NCBI RefSeq assembly: GCF_036964905.1
Contig: NZ_JBALHR010000005.1
Span: forward strand, 158,587-222,586
Direction of reading: 5' to 3'
Source: Gemmobacter denitrificans
GTDB lineage: Bacteria; Pseudomonadota; Alphaproteobacteria; Rhodobacterales; Rhodobacteraceae
DNA: 64,000 nt
Shown: positions 24,041-32,518 of the stretch, piece after piece
Position numbering within the stretch: the first letter of the stretch is position 1
How the letters are laid out: every line of letters begins with the position of its first letter
Made by a program: the position numbers and the translations under genes
Notes under the pieces: model-generated
What the model saw: the letters and a program-made list of their open reading frames with translations, nothing else
What the model was told of the DNA's origin: nothing
Databases searched by the model: none

Positions 24041-25126
24041 ATGCTCGATGCGCTGCGCGATGCGGTGACCGGCCTGATCGGCCCCGGAACCGGCAGGCTG
24101 GCCCATGCCCCCGCCGATCATCCGCCGGTAAAGGCCGCCAGAATCGGCATCCTTCTGGCCAATCTGGGCACACCGGATGCGACCGATTACTGGTCCATGC
24201 GGCGCTATCTGAATGAATTCCTGTCAGATCGCCGGGTGATCGACTATCCGGCCTGGAAATGGCAGCCGCTGTTGCAGTTGATCATCCTGACCAAACGCCC
24301 CTTCACCAGCGGTGCCAATTACAAGCTGATCTGGGACAAGGAGCGGAACGAAAGCCCGCTGATGACCATCACGCGCGACCAGACACAGGCGGTGGCGGCA
24401 GAGTTGACGGCTGAATACGGCGACCGGGTCATGGTCGATTTCTGCATGCGCTATGGCAATCCCTCCACGCTGTCCAAGGTGCAGGCCATGGTAGAGGCAG
24501 GCTGCGAGAAGATCCTGTTCTGCCCGCTGTATCCGCAATATGCAGGGGCCACCACCGCAACGGCGAATGACCAGTTTTTCCGCGCCATGATGAAACAGGG
24601 CCGCCAGCCCGCCAGCCGCACCCTGCCGGAATATTTCGATCATCCCGCCTATATCGAGGCCTTGGCGCAATCGGTGGAACGGGCCTATGCCGCGCTGGAT
24701 CACCGGCCCGATGTGCTGGTGGCCAGCTACCACGGCATGCCGAAACGCTATCTGATGGAAGGCGACCCCTACCACTGCCAATGCCAGAAGACCTCACGCC
24801 TGCTGCGCGAACGGCTGGGTTGGGAAAAGGGCGAGATCATCACCACCTTCCAGTCGGTCTTTGGCCGCGAGGAATGGCTGCGCCCCTATACGGTGGAGCA
24901 TGTGGCCGAACTGGCCAAACAGGGCAAGAAGCGCATCGCCGTCATCGCGCCCGCCTTCAGCGCCGATTGCATCGAAACGCTGGAAGAAATCAACGGCGAG
25001 ATTCGCGAGAGTTTTGAACATGCCGGGGGCGAGGTCTTTACCTATATCCCCTGCCTGAATGCCGAACCCGCCCATATTGCCGCGCTTACCGCGGTGATCC
25101 GCGAGAACCTCGCCGGTTGGGTCTGA
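24041..25126 (+). CDS. hemH: Ferrochelatase
   Basis: Inserts ferrous iron into protoporphyrin IX, the last step of protoheme synthesis. At 361 residues it is typical of alphaproteobacterial HemH. Key motifs are GILLANLGTPDA, FCMRYGNPS, FCPLYPQYAGATTAT, SYHGMPKRYL with the metal-binding His near residue 231, ITTFQSVFGREEWLRPYT, and APAFSADCIETLEEI with the conserved Glu near the C-terminal end. The start ATG follows GGAGAGACCC. It runs in the same direction as the NDUFAF5-like gene and is convergent with a small exported-protein gene. Confidence 0.96.
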   Translation: MLDALRDAVTGLIGPGTGRLAHAPADHPPVKAARIGILLANLGTPDATDYWSMRRYLNEFLSDRRVIDYPAWKWQPLLQLIILTKRPFTSGANYKLIWDKERNESPLMTITRDQTQAVAAELTAEYGDRVMVDFCMRYGNPSTLSKVQAMVEAGCEKILFCPLYPQYAGATTATANDQFFRAMMKQGRQPASRTLPEYFDHPAYIEALAQSVERAYAALDHRPDVLVASYHGMPKRYLMEGDPYHCQCQKTSRLLRERLGWEKGEIITTFQSVFGREEWLRPYTVEHVAELAKQGKKRIAVIAPAFSADCIETLEEINGEIRESFEHAGGEVFTYIPCLNAEPAHIAALTAVIRENLAGWV

Positions 25127-25185
25127 TTGTTCAGGCAGGGGGCATATGCGCCCCCGGCACTGGATCGCGACAACAACACCAGCCT

Positions 25186-25221
25186 AAAAGAAAAAGGCGC
25201 CAGGTTGCCCTGACGCCCTTT
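25186..25221 (-). terminator. Terminator after the 59-residue exported-protein gene
   Basis: Stem GGCGcCAGG (25196-25204) / CCTGaCGCC (25209-25217) with a short loop. On the minus strand it is followed by TTTTTCTTTT (25195-25186). It lies just past the stop at 25241 and also sits in the convergent gap with hemH, but the T-run serves only the minus strand. Confidence 0.7.
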
Positions 25222-25240
25222 CCTTGACAGCCAGTGTCGA

Positions 25241-25420
25241 TCAGTTGGCAGCAGCAGCAGCCACGACCAGCAGGAGCAGCAGCGGAACAACGATGCCGCC
25301 AGCCGACGACGAGGTCGCGGCTTCAACAACTTCCGGCTCCATGACCGGCTCGGCGACGCCGCCGGCGAAAGCAGTGGTAGCAGCAACCGACAGAACGGCG
25401 GCGAGAGCGAGTTTCTTCAT
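25241..25420 (-). CDS. Small exported protein with C-terminal hydrophobic tail
   Basis: Unrecognised 59-residue protein. It has a signal peptide MKKLALAAVLSVAATTAFA cleaved before GG, an acidic Pro/Val linker (VAEPVMEPEVVEAA), a TSSSAGG patch and the C-terminal membrane-like tail IVVPLLLLLVVAAAAAN. The layout matches the protein at 12812-13027. The start is fixed by GGAGGTTAACATG. I recall similar proteins next to hemH in Rhodobacterales, sometimes mislabelled as ferrochelatase; nothing in it suggests that activity. It is a single gene with its own terminator. Confidence 0.78.
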   Translation of the reverse strand: MKKLALAAVLSVAATTAFAGGVAEPVMEPEVVEAATSSSAGGIVVPLLLLLVVAAAAAN

Positions 25421-25540
25421 GTTAACCTCCAGATATTGCACGGCGGCGATTTTTGCAGAGGCGCGACCGTGCACCCAAGACTGTACCTCGTATTGCGCTG
25501 TGTACCCACGAAACAAGGCCTGCGCAATGCAGGGCAGATG

Positions 25541-25558
25541 GCGGGCCTTTCGGCCCGC
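25541..25558 (-). terminator. Stable hairpin after the L,D-transpeptidase gene
   Basis: Perfect GCGGGCC (25541-25547) / GGCCCGC (25552-25558) stem with a TTTC loop, ten bases past the transpeptidase stop. There is no T-run on the minus strand, so termination is only possible, not clear. Confidence 0.35.
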
Positions 25559-25568
25559 GGCGATATCG

Positions 25569-26135
25569 TCAAATTAGCAACACTTGCGTACCAATCTGAA
25601 CGAATTCGAAAAGCTCTTCGACATGCTCGTTATACATGCCAACACAACCATTTGATGATTTACGGCCGATCTTTCGCGTATCGTGTGTGCCATGAATCCG
25701 GTAGGCGGGCCAGCCCAGCCACATGGCGCGGGTGCCCAGCGGATTGTCCGGCCCGGGCGGGATGTAATCCGGCCAATCGGGATTGCGCTGTTTCATCGAA
25801 GCGGTGGGCCGCCAGTCCGGCCCGACCACTTTCTTGATGATCTCGGTCCGCCCGCGCCGCGTCAGTTCCTCCGACAGTGGAATCGACGTCGGGTACAGCC
25901 GGTAGATCGACTGGTCAGCCGACCAGAAATGCAGCACGCGCGACTGGGTATCAACGAGGATGGCCCCCTTGTTGAGCGTGGTGAAATAGGGCTGCCAATC
26001 CAGCATGCGAAAACTGGACACGTTGTTGCGCACAGGTTCTTCGGCCAAGGCGGGCAAGGCTGCAGCACCGAATGCCACTGCGGCCCCCCCGAGCAGGGCG
26101 CGGCGGGTTGGCTTGAAGGGTGTGTCAGCAGACAT
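25569..26135 (-). CDS. Tat-exported L,D-transpeptidase (YkuD domain)
   Basis: Periplasmic peptidoglycan cross-linking or protein-anchoring enzyme, 188 residues. The N-terminus carries a twin-arginine signal (KPTRRALLGGAAVAFGAAALPALA). The YkuD domain includes GAILVDTQSRVLHFW, IHGTHDTRKIGRKSSNGCVGM with the catalytic His and Cys, and the C-terminal VQIGTQVLLI strand. The start ATG follows GGAGTTCAGCCG; in-frame sequence upstream is not convincing. It is divergent from a CAP-domain lipoprotein. A second, shorter L,D-transpeptidase lies on the other side of that gene. Confidence 0.9.
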   Translation of the reverse strand: MSADTPFKPTRRALLGGAAVAFGAAALPALAEEPVRNNVSSFRMLDWQPYFTTLNKGAILVDTQSRVLHFWSADQSIYRLYPTSIPLSEELTRRGRTEIIKKVVGPDWRPTASMKQRNPDWPDYIPPGPDNPLGTRAMWLGWPAYRIHGTHDTRKIGRKSSNGCVGMYNEHVEELFEFVQIGTQVLLI

Positions 26136-26295
26136 CGGCTGAACTCCATTGACGAATGACTGGGCGGTTTCTAGCCACATCGGACGCTGCCCGCAAATCA
26201 AACAGTCGTCAATCGGCGGTTTCACGCAGAGTTGGGTTTGCCCCCGCAGCCGGGATTGGATAAAGACGGTTCGATTGAACATCTGGTGTGAAACT

Positions 26296-26898
26296 ATGGC
26301 AAAAGCCACGATTCTGACGCTGTGCATGATGGCTGCCCTTGCGGGATGCTCGACTTCGGGACCAGGGGTGCCACAGGTTGGCGCGGATGGCCGTCTGCTG
26401 CCCGTGGTCTATCGGATCGACGGCAAGGCTTCTTCCCAGATCCCATTCCGGGTGCAGGATTCGGTGAATGCGCTGCGTGCAGCCAAAGGCCTGGTACCCA
26501 TGCAGTTCAATGCTGCGCTGAATGCAGCCGCTGCAGCGCATTCGCAGGATATGGCTGCACAGGCGCGGCCTTGGCATTTCGGCTCTGACGGGTCATCGCC
26601 GCTGCTGCGGGCGCAACGCGCCGGGTATCCGGGCCGGGTTCAGGGCGAGCTGGTGTCGGAAACTTACGAATCCGAAATCGAAACCATCGGCGCCTGGGCC
26701 AAGGATACCGCCACGCGCGGCGTCTTGCTGGACCCCACCGCCAATGAAATGGGCTTTGCCTGGTATCAGGAACAGAACGGCAAGATCTGGTGGACCATGA
26801 TCACCGGCGACCGCAGCCGCGCGCCGCTGTCGAACGTGCCGGTCATCGCCCTTGGCCGTACCGTGACCTCGGAAATGGACAATATAGTCGGCCAGTGA
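26296..26898 (+). CDS. CAP-domain (SCP-like) lipoprotein
   Basis: Predicted exported lipoprotein of 200 residues. The signal peptide MAKATILTLCMMAALAGC has a lipobox LAGC. The CAP/SCP domain follows: VNALRAAKGLVPMQFNAALNAAAAAHSQDMAAQ, WHFGSDG with the conserved His, ELVSETYESE, and NEMGFAWYQEQNGKIWWTMITG. Bacterial CAP proteins are extracytoplasmic with poorly defined roles; position between two L,D-transpeptidases hints at a cell-wall role. A bidirectional terminator follows. Confidence 0.87.
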   Translation: MAKATILTLCMMAALAGCSTSGPGVPQVGADGRLLPVVYRIDGKASSQIPFRVQDSVNALRAAKGLVPMQFNAALNAAAAAHSQDMAAQARPWHFGSDGSSPLLRAQRAGYPGRVQGELVSETYESEIETIGAWAKDTATRGVLLDPTANEMGFAWYQEQNGKIWWTMITGDRSRAPLSNVPVIALGRTVTSEMDNIVGQ

Positions 26899-26919
26899 CC
26901 CAGCCGCGTTGCTGACCGG

Positions 26920-26948
26920 AAAAGGGGCCGCAAGGCCCCTTTTTGTTG
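26920..26948. terminator. Bidirectional terminator between CAP gene and L,D-transpeptidase
   Basis: AAAGGGGCC (26921-26929) - GCAA - GGCCCCTTT (26934-26942). It is followed by T residues on the plus strand (TTTTTG) and by TTTT on the minus strand. It lies between convergent genes and can end both transcripts. Confidence 0.8.
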
Positions 26949-26950
26949 TG

Positions 26951-27451
26951 TCACGGCAGAATATGGATCGGGGTATTGCGGCGCAGCATGGAATAGATCT
27001 CTTCCATCTCGCGATCCGTCACCGCAATGCAGCCCGCTGTCCAGTCACCTTCATTGGTGCCCTTATATCGGGTCCGGCCATGGATCATGATATCCCCGCC
27101 CGGCGATTTGCCCATCGCTGCTGCATAGGCCTGATCTGCCGCATTGGGGTAGGAAATGCCGACCGACAGGTGATACCGGCTTTTCGGATTGTGATGGCTG
27201 ATGAAATAGGTGCCTTCCGGCGTCTTGCCATCGCCTTCGAACTGCTTGTGCCCGACCGGCTGAAAGCCGAGCGAGATGTCATACTCCTCAAGCACCTTGG
27301 AGTGATGCAGCAGATACATCTTCCGCGCACCCTTGTGGACCTGGATCGAGGTCACTTCCGGCCCGTTGTATTTGCGAAACTTGCTGCCACCGCCACAGGC
27401 CGCAAGACCAAAGGCAACCACAAGCATCAGAAGGATGCGGATCGGAAACAT
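26951..27451 (-). CDS. L,D-transpeptidase lipoprotein (YkuD domain)
   Basis: Second YkuD-domain enzyme, 166 residues, with a lipoprotein signal (LLMLVVAFGLAAC, lipobox LAAC). The catalytic region reads DIMIHGRTRYKG (His near 121) and DWTAGCIAVTD (Cys near 138), the canonical HG...S/TxGC(I/V)A pattern. TPEGTYFISHHNPKSRYHLS is the usual substrate-loop block. Family members form 3-3 peptidoglycan cross-links or attach lipoproteins. The start ATG gives a proper lipoprotein signal; its ribosome site is weak. It shares a bidirectional terminator with the CAP-domain gene. Confidence 0.88.
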   Translation of the reverse strand: MFPIRILLMLVVAFGLAACGGGSKFRKYNGPEVTSIQVHKGARKMYLLHHSKVLEEYDISLGFQPVGHKQFEGDGKTPEGTYFISHHNPKSRYHLSVGISYPNAADQAYAAAMGKSPGGDIMIHGRTRYKGTNEGDWTAGCIAVTDREMEEIYSMLRRNTPIHILP

Positions 27452-27554
27452 GAAGAAAGCCTGCTCTGTTTTTCTTCCCCTTAGCGAAAATCCGCCGACC
27501 TGCAAAGTGACGTTTGCGTGGGATTCATTCGACCTGCGCACAGGCGCTTGTGCA

Positions 27555-28775
27555 TCAGCGCGAGAACCGCGCCGCCAGTTCGACATGGGCCGACCAGCGG
27601 AACTGATCGATCACCTGAACCCAGTCCAGCCGGTAGCCCCCGGCGATCAGCACCTTGGCGTCGCGGGCAAAGGTCACCGGGTTGCAGGACACCATCGCCA
27701 CCACCGGCACTGCACTGCGCGCCAATGTGGCCACCTGCGCCTCGGCGCCTGCGCGGGGCGGATCGATGACCACCGCCGTAATGCCTTTGAATTCATCGGG
27801 TTCCAGCGGGCGGCGGAACAGATCGCGGGTCTGGCAGGTCACGCGGTGCAGCCCTTCGGCCTGTCGCCAGCCCTTGTCCAGCGCAGCCATCATCGCGGCG
27901 TCGCCCTCCACCGCCAGAACATCGGCCTGTTCAGCCAGCGGCAAGGTAAATGTGCCGCAGCCTGCGAACAGATCGACGATCCGGTCCGCCTTGCCCACCG
28001 CCTCGCGCACCGCAGCCAGAAGCGCCGCCTCGCCTTCCGCTGTTGCCTGCAGAAAGGCTCCGGGCGGTGGGGCCACCCGGGCGCGCCCCATCTGCTGCAT
28101 CGGGCTTGCGCGCAGCGCGGCCACTTCATCGCCCCATGTCAGGCGCGACAGGCCATGCGTCTCGGCGATCCGAGCCAGCGTCAGCCGCAACTCACCATCC
28201 AGTTGCTTGCCACCCTGCACGACGACTTCGGGCCCGGCCAGCGTGCGGGTGATGGTCAGCGCCAGTTCCGTGGTGCGTGATCCGCCCGCGATGACCAACG
28301 CCTCCAGCCCCGGCAGCGCCGCCATCAGATCGGGATGCAGCAACTGGCAATTCGGCACAGCGATCAGGGTTTCCGATCCCCGGGCATGAAAGCCGATCAG
28401 CGCGCCGCCCTTGGTCTTGCGCCCCGACAACGTGGCGCGGCGGCGCGATCGTGGGGGCGAGGTATCGATGCCGCGCACAGGGGCCTCCAGCCCCTGCCCG
28501 GCCAGCGCGCCGCGCACAATGCCCTGCTTCCAGTCGGCCACCAGCCCGTCGCGCGCATGCTGCATCAGGCATCCCCCGCAACTGCGGGCGTGGGAACAGG
28601 GCGGTTTTACCCGGTCGGGCGACGGCGTGATGATCTTTACCCCGCCCAGAACATCGCGCGTCAGATCACCCTCGACCTCTTCGCCCGGAAGGGTTGCCGG
28701 CACATAGACGGGGCCATCCGGCCCTTCGGCAATGCCGTCGCCATGATGGCCCAGCCGCGCGATGGTCAGTTTCAT
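27555..28775 (-). CDS. RNA m5U methyltransferase, TrmA/RlmD family
   Basis: SAM-dependent 5-methyluridine RNA methyltransferase, 406 residues. An N-terminal TRAM domain (residues 1-50, GDGIAEGPDGPVYVPATLPGEEV) is followed by an iron-sulfur cluster motif (C60, C66, C69 and a later NC). The catalytic domain has DLFAGCGTFTLPLA for SAM, DPPRAGA, and the nucleophile VSCNPVTFARD. The presence of TRAM and the cluster points to the RumA/RlmD side, acting on rRNA or tRNA; the exact target cannot be told. Its ATG overlaps the stop of the upstream ABC exporter (ATGA), a common arrangement without clear functional meaning. Confidence 0.88.
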   Translation of the reverse strand: MKLTIARLGHHGDGIAEGPDGPVYVPATLPGEEVEGDLTRDVLGGVKIITPSPDRVKPPCSHARSCGGCLMQHARDGLVADWKQGIVRGALAGQGLEAPVRGIDTSPPRSRRRATLSGRKTKGGALIGFHARGSETLIAVPNCQLLHPDLMAALPGLEALVIAGGSRTTELALTITRTLAGPEVVVQGGKQLDGELRLTLARIAETHGLSRLTWGDEVAALRASPMQQMGRARVAPPPGAFLQATAEGEAALLAAVREAVGKADRIVDLFAGCGTFTLPLAEQADVLAVEGDAAMMAALDKGWRQAEGLHRVTCQTRDLFRRPLEPDEFKGITAVVIDPPRAGAEAQVATLARSAVPVVAMVSCNPVTFARDAKVLIAGGYRLDWVQVIDQFRWSAHVELAARFSR

Positions 28776-30616
28776 TCCGCTGCCTCTTCGGTGACGATGA
28801 AGCCCCCCGATTGCCTGTTCCAGTAGCGCGCGTAAAGCCCCCCCCGCGCCAGAAGTTCGGCATGACTGCCCTGTTCGGCAATCCGGCCCTGATCCAGCAC
28901 AATGATCCGGTCCATGGCGGCGATGGTGGACAGGCGATGCGCAATCGCCAGCACCGTCTTGCCTGCCATGGCGCGATCCAGCGCCTGCTGGATCTGCGCC
29001 TCTACCTCGCTGTCCAGTGCGCTGGTTGCCTCATCCAGCACAAGGATCGGCGCGTCTTTCAGGAAGGCCCGTGCCAACGCGATGCGCTGCCTTTGTCCGC
29101 CAGACAGTTTCACCCCGCGTTCGCCCAGATGCGCGTCATAGCCCTTGCGGCCCTTGTGATCTTCCATTCCGAGGATGAAGTCATGCGCTTCTGCCGCGCG
29201 TGCAGCCGCAATAATCTGCGCTTCAGACGCATCAGGGCTGCCGTAGGCGATGTTCTCGCGCGCAGAACGGTTGAACATTGCGGTTTCCTGCGTGACCATT
29301 CCGATCTGTCGGCGCAGGGATTCCTGCGTCACACTCCGCACATCCTGCCCATCGACCAGCACGCGGCCCTTCTCGCAATCGTAAAGCCGCAGCAGCAGGG
29401 CAACCAGCGTCGATTTACCCGCACCGGACGCACCGACGATGCCGATCTTCTCGCCCGGGCGGATGGTCAGGCTGACCCCCTCTACCCCGCCCTTGCGACG
29501 GCCATAGGCAAAGCCCGCCTCTTCGAACACCACCGCGCCCTGTGCGGGCGGCAGGTCCACCGCATCCGGCGCATCGGCCAGATCATGCGGCCGCGCCAGC
29601 GTGCGCATGCCATCCTCGATTTCACCCACGTTGGAATAGAGCGACATCAGCGCGAAACTGACCCAGCCGGTCATTTGCGTGATCCGCATGGCCACCGCGC
29701 CCGAAGTGGCAATGTCCCCCGTGCTGGCAGCCCCCTTTGACCAGAGCCAGAGCGTGCCACCGATCAACACCACCGGCAAAACCCCCGCCAATGCGGTCAG
29801 CACAAGCCGGAAGGTGGTGGAAATCACCCCGAAATCCAGGCTTGCCGCGCGATAGCCCTCCATGCTTTCAAGCGCCACGCGGTCTTCATGCGCAGCATGG
29901 GCGAACAGCTTCACCGTCTTGATATTGGTGATCGTGTCCACCACCTGCCCGGTGACCATCGCCCGCGCCGCCGCCCGGGCAGATGAATTGCGCTTGATGC
30001 GCGGCAGGAAGAACCGGATCGTGGCTAGATAGGCCACCATCCACAACAGCAACGCGGTCGCGATGCCCCAATCCACTGTCAGCAGGAACAGCGCCGATCC
30101 GATCACCGAGGCCAGCGAAAAACACACCGTATTGATCGTTTCCGTCGCCACATCGGTCATCGCGCGGGCGGTCTGCATCTGCTTTTGCGCGATGCGCCCG
30201 GCGAAATCATTGTCGAAAAACGTAACCGGCTGGCCCATGGTCCAGCGGTGCAGGCGGCTGAGCACCAGGGGCAGCACATTCGGCCCGACGAGGATGGAGT
30301 TCGAAGCCGAGAAGATGCCAAAGGCCAGGGGCCGCAGCATCAGGAAGAACGCCGCGCTGCCAAGGATCAGGATCCAGTGCCCGGCCCAAAGTCCGGCTGG
30401 CCCTGCCACCAGCGCGGCATCGATCAGCCAGCCCAGAAGCAGCGCCGACACCACTTCCATCGTGCCCGCCAGCGCCCCGATCACCGCCGCCATCGACAGC
30501 GGCCGCCATGCCCCTGCCAAGGCCCAGCCGATAAACGCCCCCAACGTTTGCGGCGGGTCGCCCTCGGCAGGGCGGAATGCGTCGATCAGATTGCCAAGGC
30601 GGCGCAGCGGGGTCAT
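28772..30616 (-). CDS. ABC exporter half-transporter (permease-ATPase fusion), second gene
   Basis: Type IV ABC exporter subunit, 614 residues: six membrane helices within about residues 20-330, then an ATPase domain with GASGAGKST, signature LSGGQRQ, Walker B ILVLDEAT including the catalytic Glu, and the His switch AHRLST. The protein begins MTPLRRLGNLIDAFRP. It overlaps the preceding half-transporter gene by four bases, and the two products are alike in layout and length, so they probably form a heterodimer. Both ATP sites look intact. Substrate unknown; family members move lipids, peptides or drugs. Confidence 0.9.
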   Translation of the reverse strand: MTPLRRLGNLIDAFRPAEGDPPQTLGAFIGWALAGAWRPLSMAAVIGALAGTMEVVSALLLGWLIDAALVAGPAGLWAGHWILILGSAAFFLMLRPLAFGIFSASNSILVGPNVLPLVLSRLHRWTMGQPVTFFDNDFAGRIAQKQMQTARAMTDVATETINTVCFSLASVIGSALFLLTVDWGIATALLLWMVAYLATIRFFLPRIKRNSSARAAARAMVTGQVVDTITNIKTVKLFAHAAHEDRVALESMEGYRAASLDFGVISTTFRLVLTALAGVLPVVLIGGTLWLWSKGAASTGDIATSGAVAMRITQMTGWVSFALMSLYSNVGEIEDGMRTLARPHDLADAPDAVDLPPAQGAVVFEEAGFAYGRRKGGVEGVSLTIRPGEKIGIVGASGAGKSTLVALLLRLYDCEKGRVLVDGQDVRSVTQESLRRQIGMVTQETAMFNRSARENIAYGSPDASEAQIIAAARAAEAHDFILGMEDHKGRKGYDAHLGERGVKLSGGQRQRIALARAFLKDAPILVLDEATSALDSEVEAQIQQALDRAMAGKTVLAIAHRLSTIAAMDRIIVLDQGRIAEQGSHAELLARGGLYARYWNRQSGGFIVTEEAAE

Positions 30617-32454
30617 TCCGTCTCCTCTGTCCCGATGAAGCCACCCGATTGCCGCGCCCAGAAACGGGCATAAAGCCCACCCTGCGCCAGCAATTCGGCA
30701 TGGCTGCCGGTCTCGGCCACCGCGCCATCCTCCAGCACCACGATCCGGTCCATCGCCGCGATGGTGGACAGGCGGTGCGCAATGGCGATCACTGTCTTGC
30801 CTTCCATCACTCCATAAAGCGCATCCTGAATGGCGGCCTCGACCTCGCTGTCCAGCGCACTGGTCGCCTCATCCAGAATGAGGATGGGCGCATCCTTCAG
30901 GATCACCCGCGCCAGCCCGACCCGCTGGCGCTGACCGCCCGACAGTTTCACCCCGCGTTCGCCGACATGGGCGTCATAGCCTTTGCGGCCTTCCGGGTCT
31001 TCCAGCGTCAGGATGAAATCATGCGCTTCGGCCCGGCGCGCCGCGGCGATCATTTCGGCCTCGCTTGCGTCTGGGCGGCCATACAGGATGTTTTCGCGCA
31101 CACTGCGGTGCAAAAGGCTGGAATCCTGCTGCACCATGCCGATTTCCCGGCGCAGGCTGTCTTGCGTCACCTTGGCAATGTCTTGCCCGTCGATCAGCAC
31201 GCGGCCCGCCTCGGCGTCGTAGAAGCGCAGGATCAGCTTGACCAGCGTCGATTTGCCGGCACCAGACCTGCCAACCACCCCGATCCGTTCACCGGGACGG
31301 ATGGTCAGGCTGACATCGCGCAGCCCGCCCGATCCGCGCCCATAGTGATGCGATACGCCTTCCAGCCGGATCTCGCCCTTGGTCAGCCGCAGTTGCTGTG
31401 CGCCCAGGGCATCGGTCAGGCCGATGGGTTGGGTGATGGTTTCCATCCCCTCTTGCACCACGCCAAGGGCCTGCACCAGCGAAGTGGTCGCCCACATGAT
31501 CCAGTAGGTCATGTTGTTCAGGCGCAAGACCAGTGTCGCCGCAGCCGCCACTGTTCCCACGCTGGCCTGCCCCTGATACCACAGCAACAAGGCCCAGCCG
31601 GTGACAGAAACGATCAGCGCGCCATTCAGCCCGGTCAGCGCCAGATCCATCTTGGTGATGATCCGCATTTCCTGCTGAAAGGTCGTGCGGGCATGTTCGA
31701 TCGCGTCGCGGGCATGGCGCATTTCCATGTCGTGATGGGCGAACAGCTTCACCGAGTGGATGTTGCTATAGGCATCCACCACCCGCCCGGTAACGGCAGA
31801 ACGCGCATCCGAACTGGCCTTGGCCGCGGGCCCCGCCCGGCCCAGCGTCCAGCGCACCAGTGCCGCATAAAGCGCAAACCAGACCAGAAGCGGCACCAGA
31901 AGCCGCCCATCCGCCCCCGCCAGCATCACGCCCGCCCCGATGAAGGTGACACTGGCAAAGGCCACGGCGTCAAATGTCTGGAACACCGCATCACCCGCAG
32001 CGGGCGGCGTCTGCATCACCCGGTTGGCAATACGCCCGGCGAAATCGCTTTCAAACCAGCCGACCGGCTGGCGCATCACATGATCATGGGCGCGAAAACG
32101 GATCATCGTGCCGAAATTCGGCAGGATCGTGTTGTGCAGCAAGGCCACATTGCTGACCAGCAACAGCGGGCGCAGCAAAAGCACCCCAAGCCCGACCAGC
32201 GTAATCTCCAGCCCATAATCCGCCCAGACCTGTGCAGGCCCGCCCTGTGCCAGCAGATCGACCATCCGCCCGACATACCAGATCAGCGCAACATCCAGCG
32301 ATGCGGCGATGATCGACAGGATGGCCGTCGCGGCAAAGACCCTGCGAAATGGCCGCACATATCCGGCCAGAAACGGCCAGAGCTTTCGCGGTGGCGCATC
32401 ACTGCGGGCATAGGGCTGATAGGGGTCAACCAAACCCTCGAAAAACCGGAACAT
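30613..32454 (-). CDS. ABC exporter half-transporter (permease-ATPase fusion), first gene
   Basis: Partner of the preceding entry, 613 residues from the chosen start MFRFFEGLVDPYQPY. That start has AAGG ten bases upstream and gives a length matching its partner; an ATG 15 codons earlier (MAYMRTVDP) is the alternative. Six membrane helices are followed by an ATPase with GRSGAGKST, LSGGQRQ, ILILDEAT and AHRLST, all consensus. It follows the CCA-adding enzyme gene by 64 bases on the same strand. Substrate unknown. Confidence 0.88.
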   Translation of the reverse strand: MFRFFEGLVDPYQPYARSDAPPRKLWPFLAGYVRPFRRVFAATAILSIIAASLDVALIWYVGRMVDLLAQGGPAQVWADYGLEITLVGLGVLLLRPLLLVSNVALLHNTILPNFGTMIRFRAHDHVMRQPVGWFESDFAGRIANRVMQTPPAAGDAVFQTFDAVAFASVTFIGAGVMLAGADGRLLVPLLVWFALYAALVRWTLGRAGPAAKASSDARSAVTGRVVDAYSNIHSVKLFAHHDMEMRHARDAIEHARTTFQQEMRIITKMDLALTGLNGALIVSVTGWALLLWYQGQASVGTVAAAATLVLRLNNMTYWIMWATTSLVQALGVVQEGMETITQPIGLTDALGAQQLRLTKGEIRLEGVSHHYGRGSGGLRDVSLTIRPGERIGVVGRSGAGKSTLVKLILRFYDAEAGRVLIDGQDIAKVTQDSLRREIGMVQQDSSLLHRSVRENILYGRPDASEAEMIAAARRAEAHDFILTLEDPEGRKGYDAHVGERGVKLSGGQRQRVGLARVILKDAPILILDEATSALDSEVEAAIQDALYGVMEGKTVIAIAHRLSTIAAMDRIVVLEDGAVAETGSHAELLAQGGLYARFWARQSGGFIGTEETE

Positions 32455-32518
32455 CTGAAAACTGCCTTGGTCGGGGTCAACCGTCCGCATATAGGCCATT
32501 TTCGGGCCAAGGGAAACC

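Noticed and set aside
25241..25420. Ferrochelatase label for the small protein
   Set aside because: It has none of the ferrochelatase motifs; only its position beside hemH could suggest that label.
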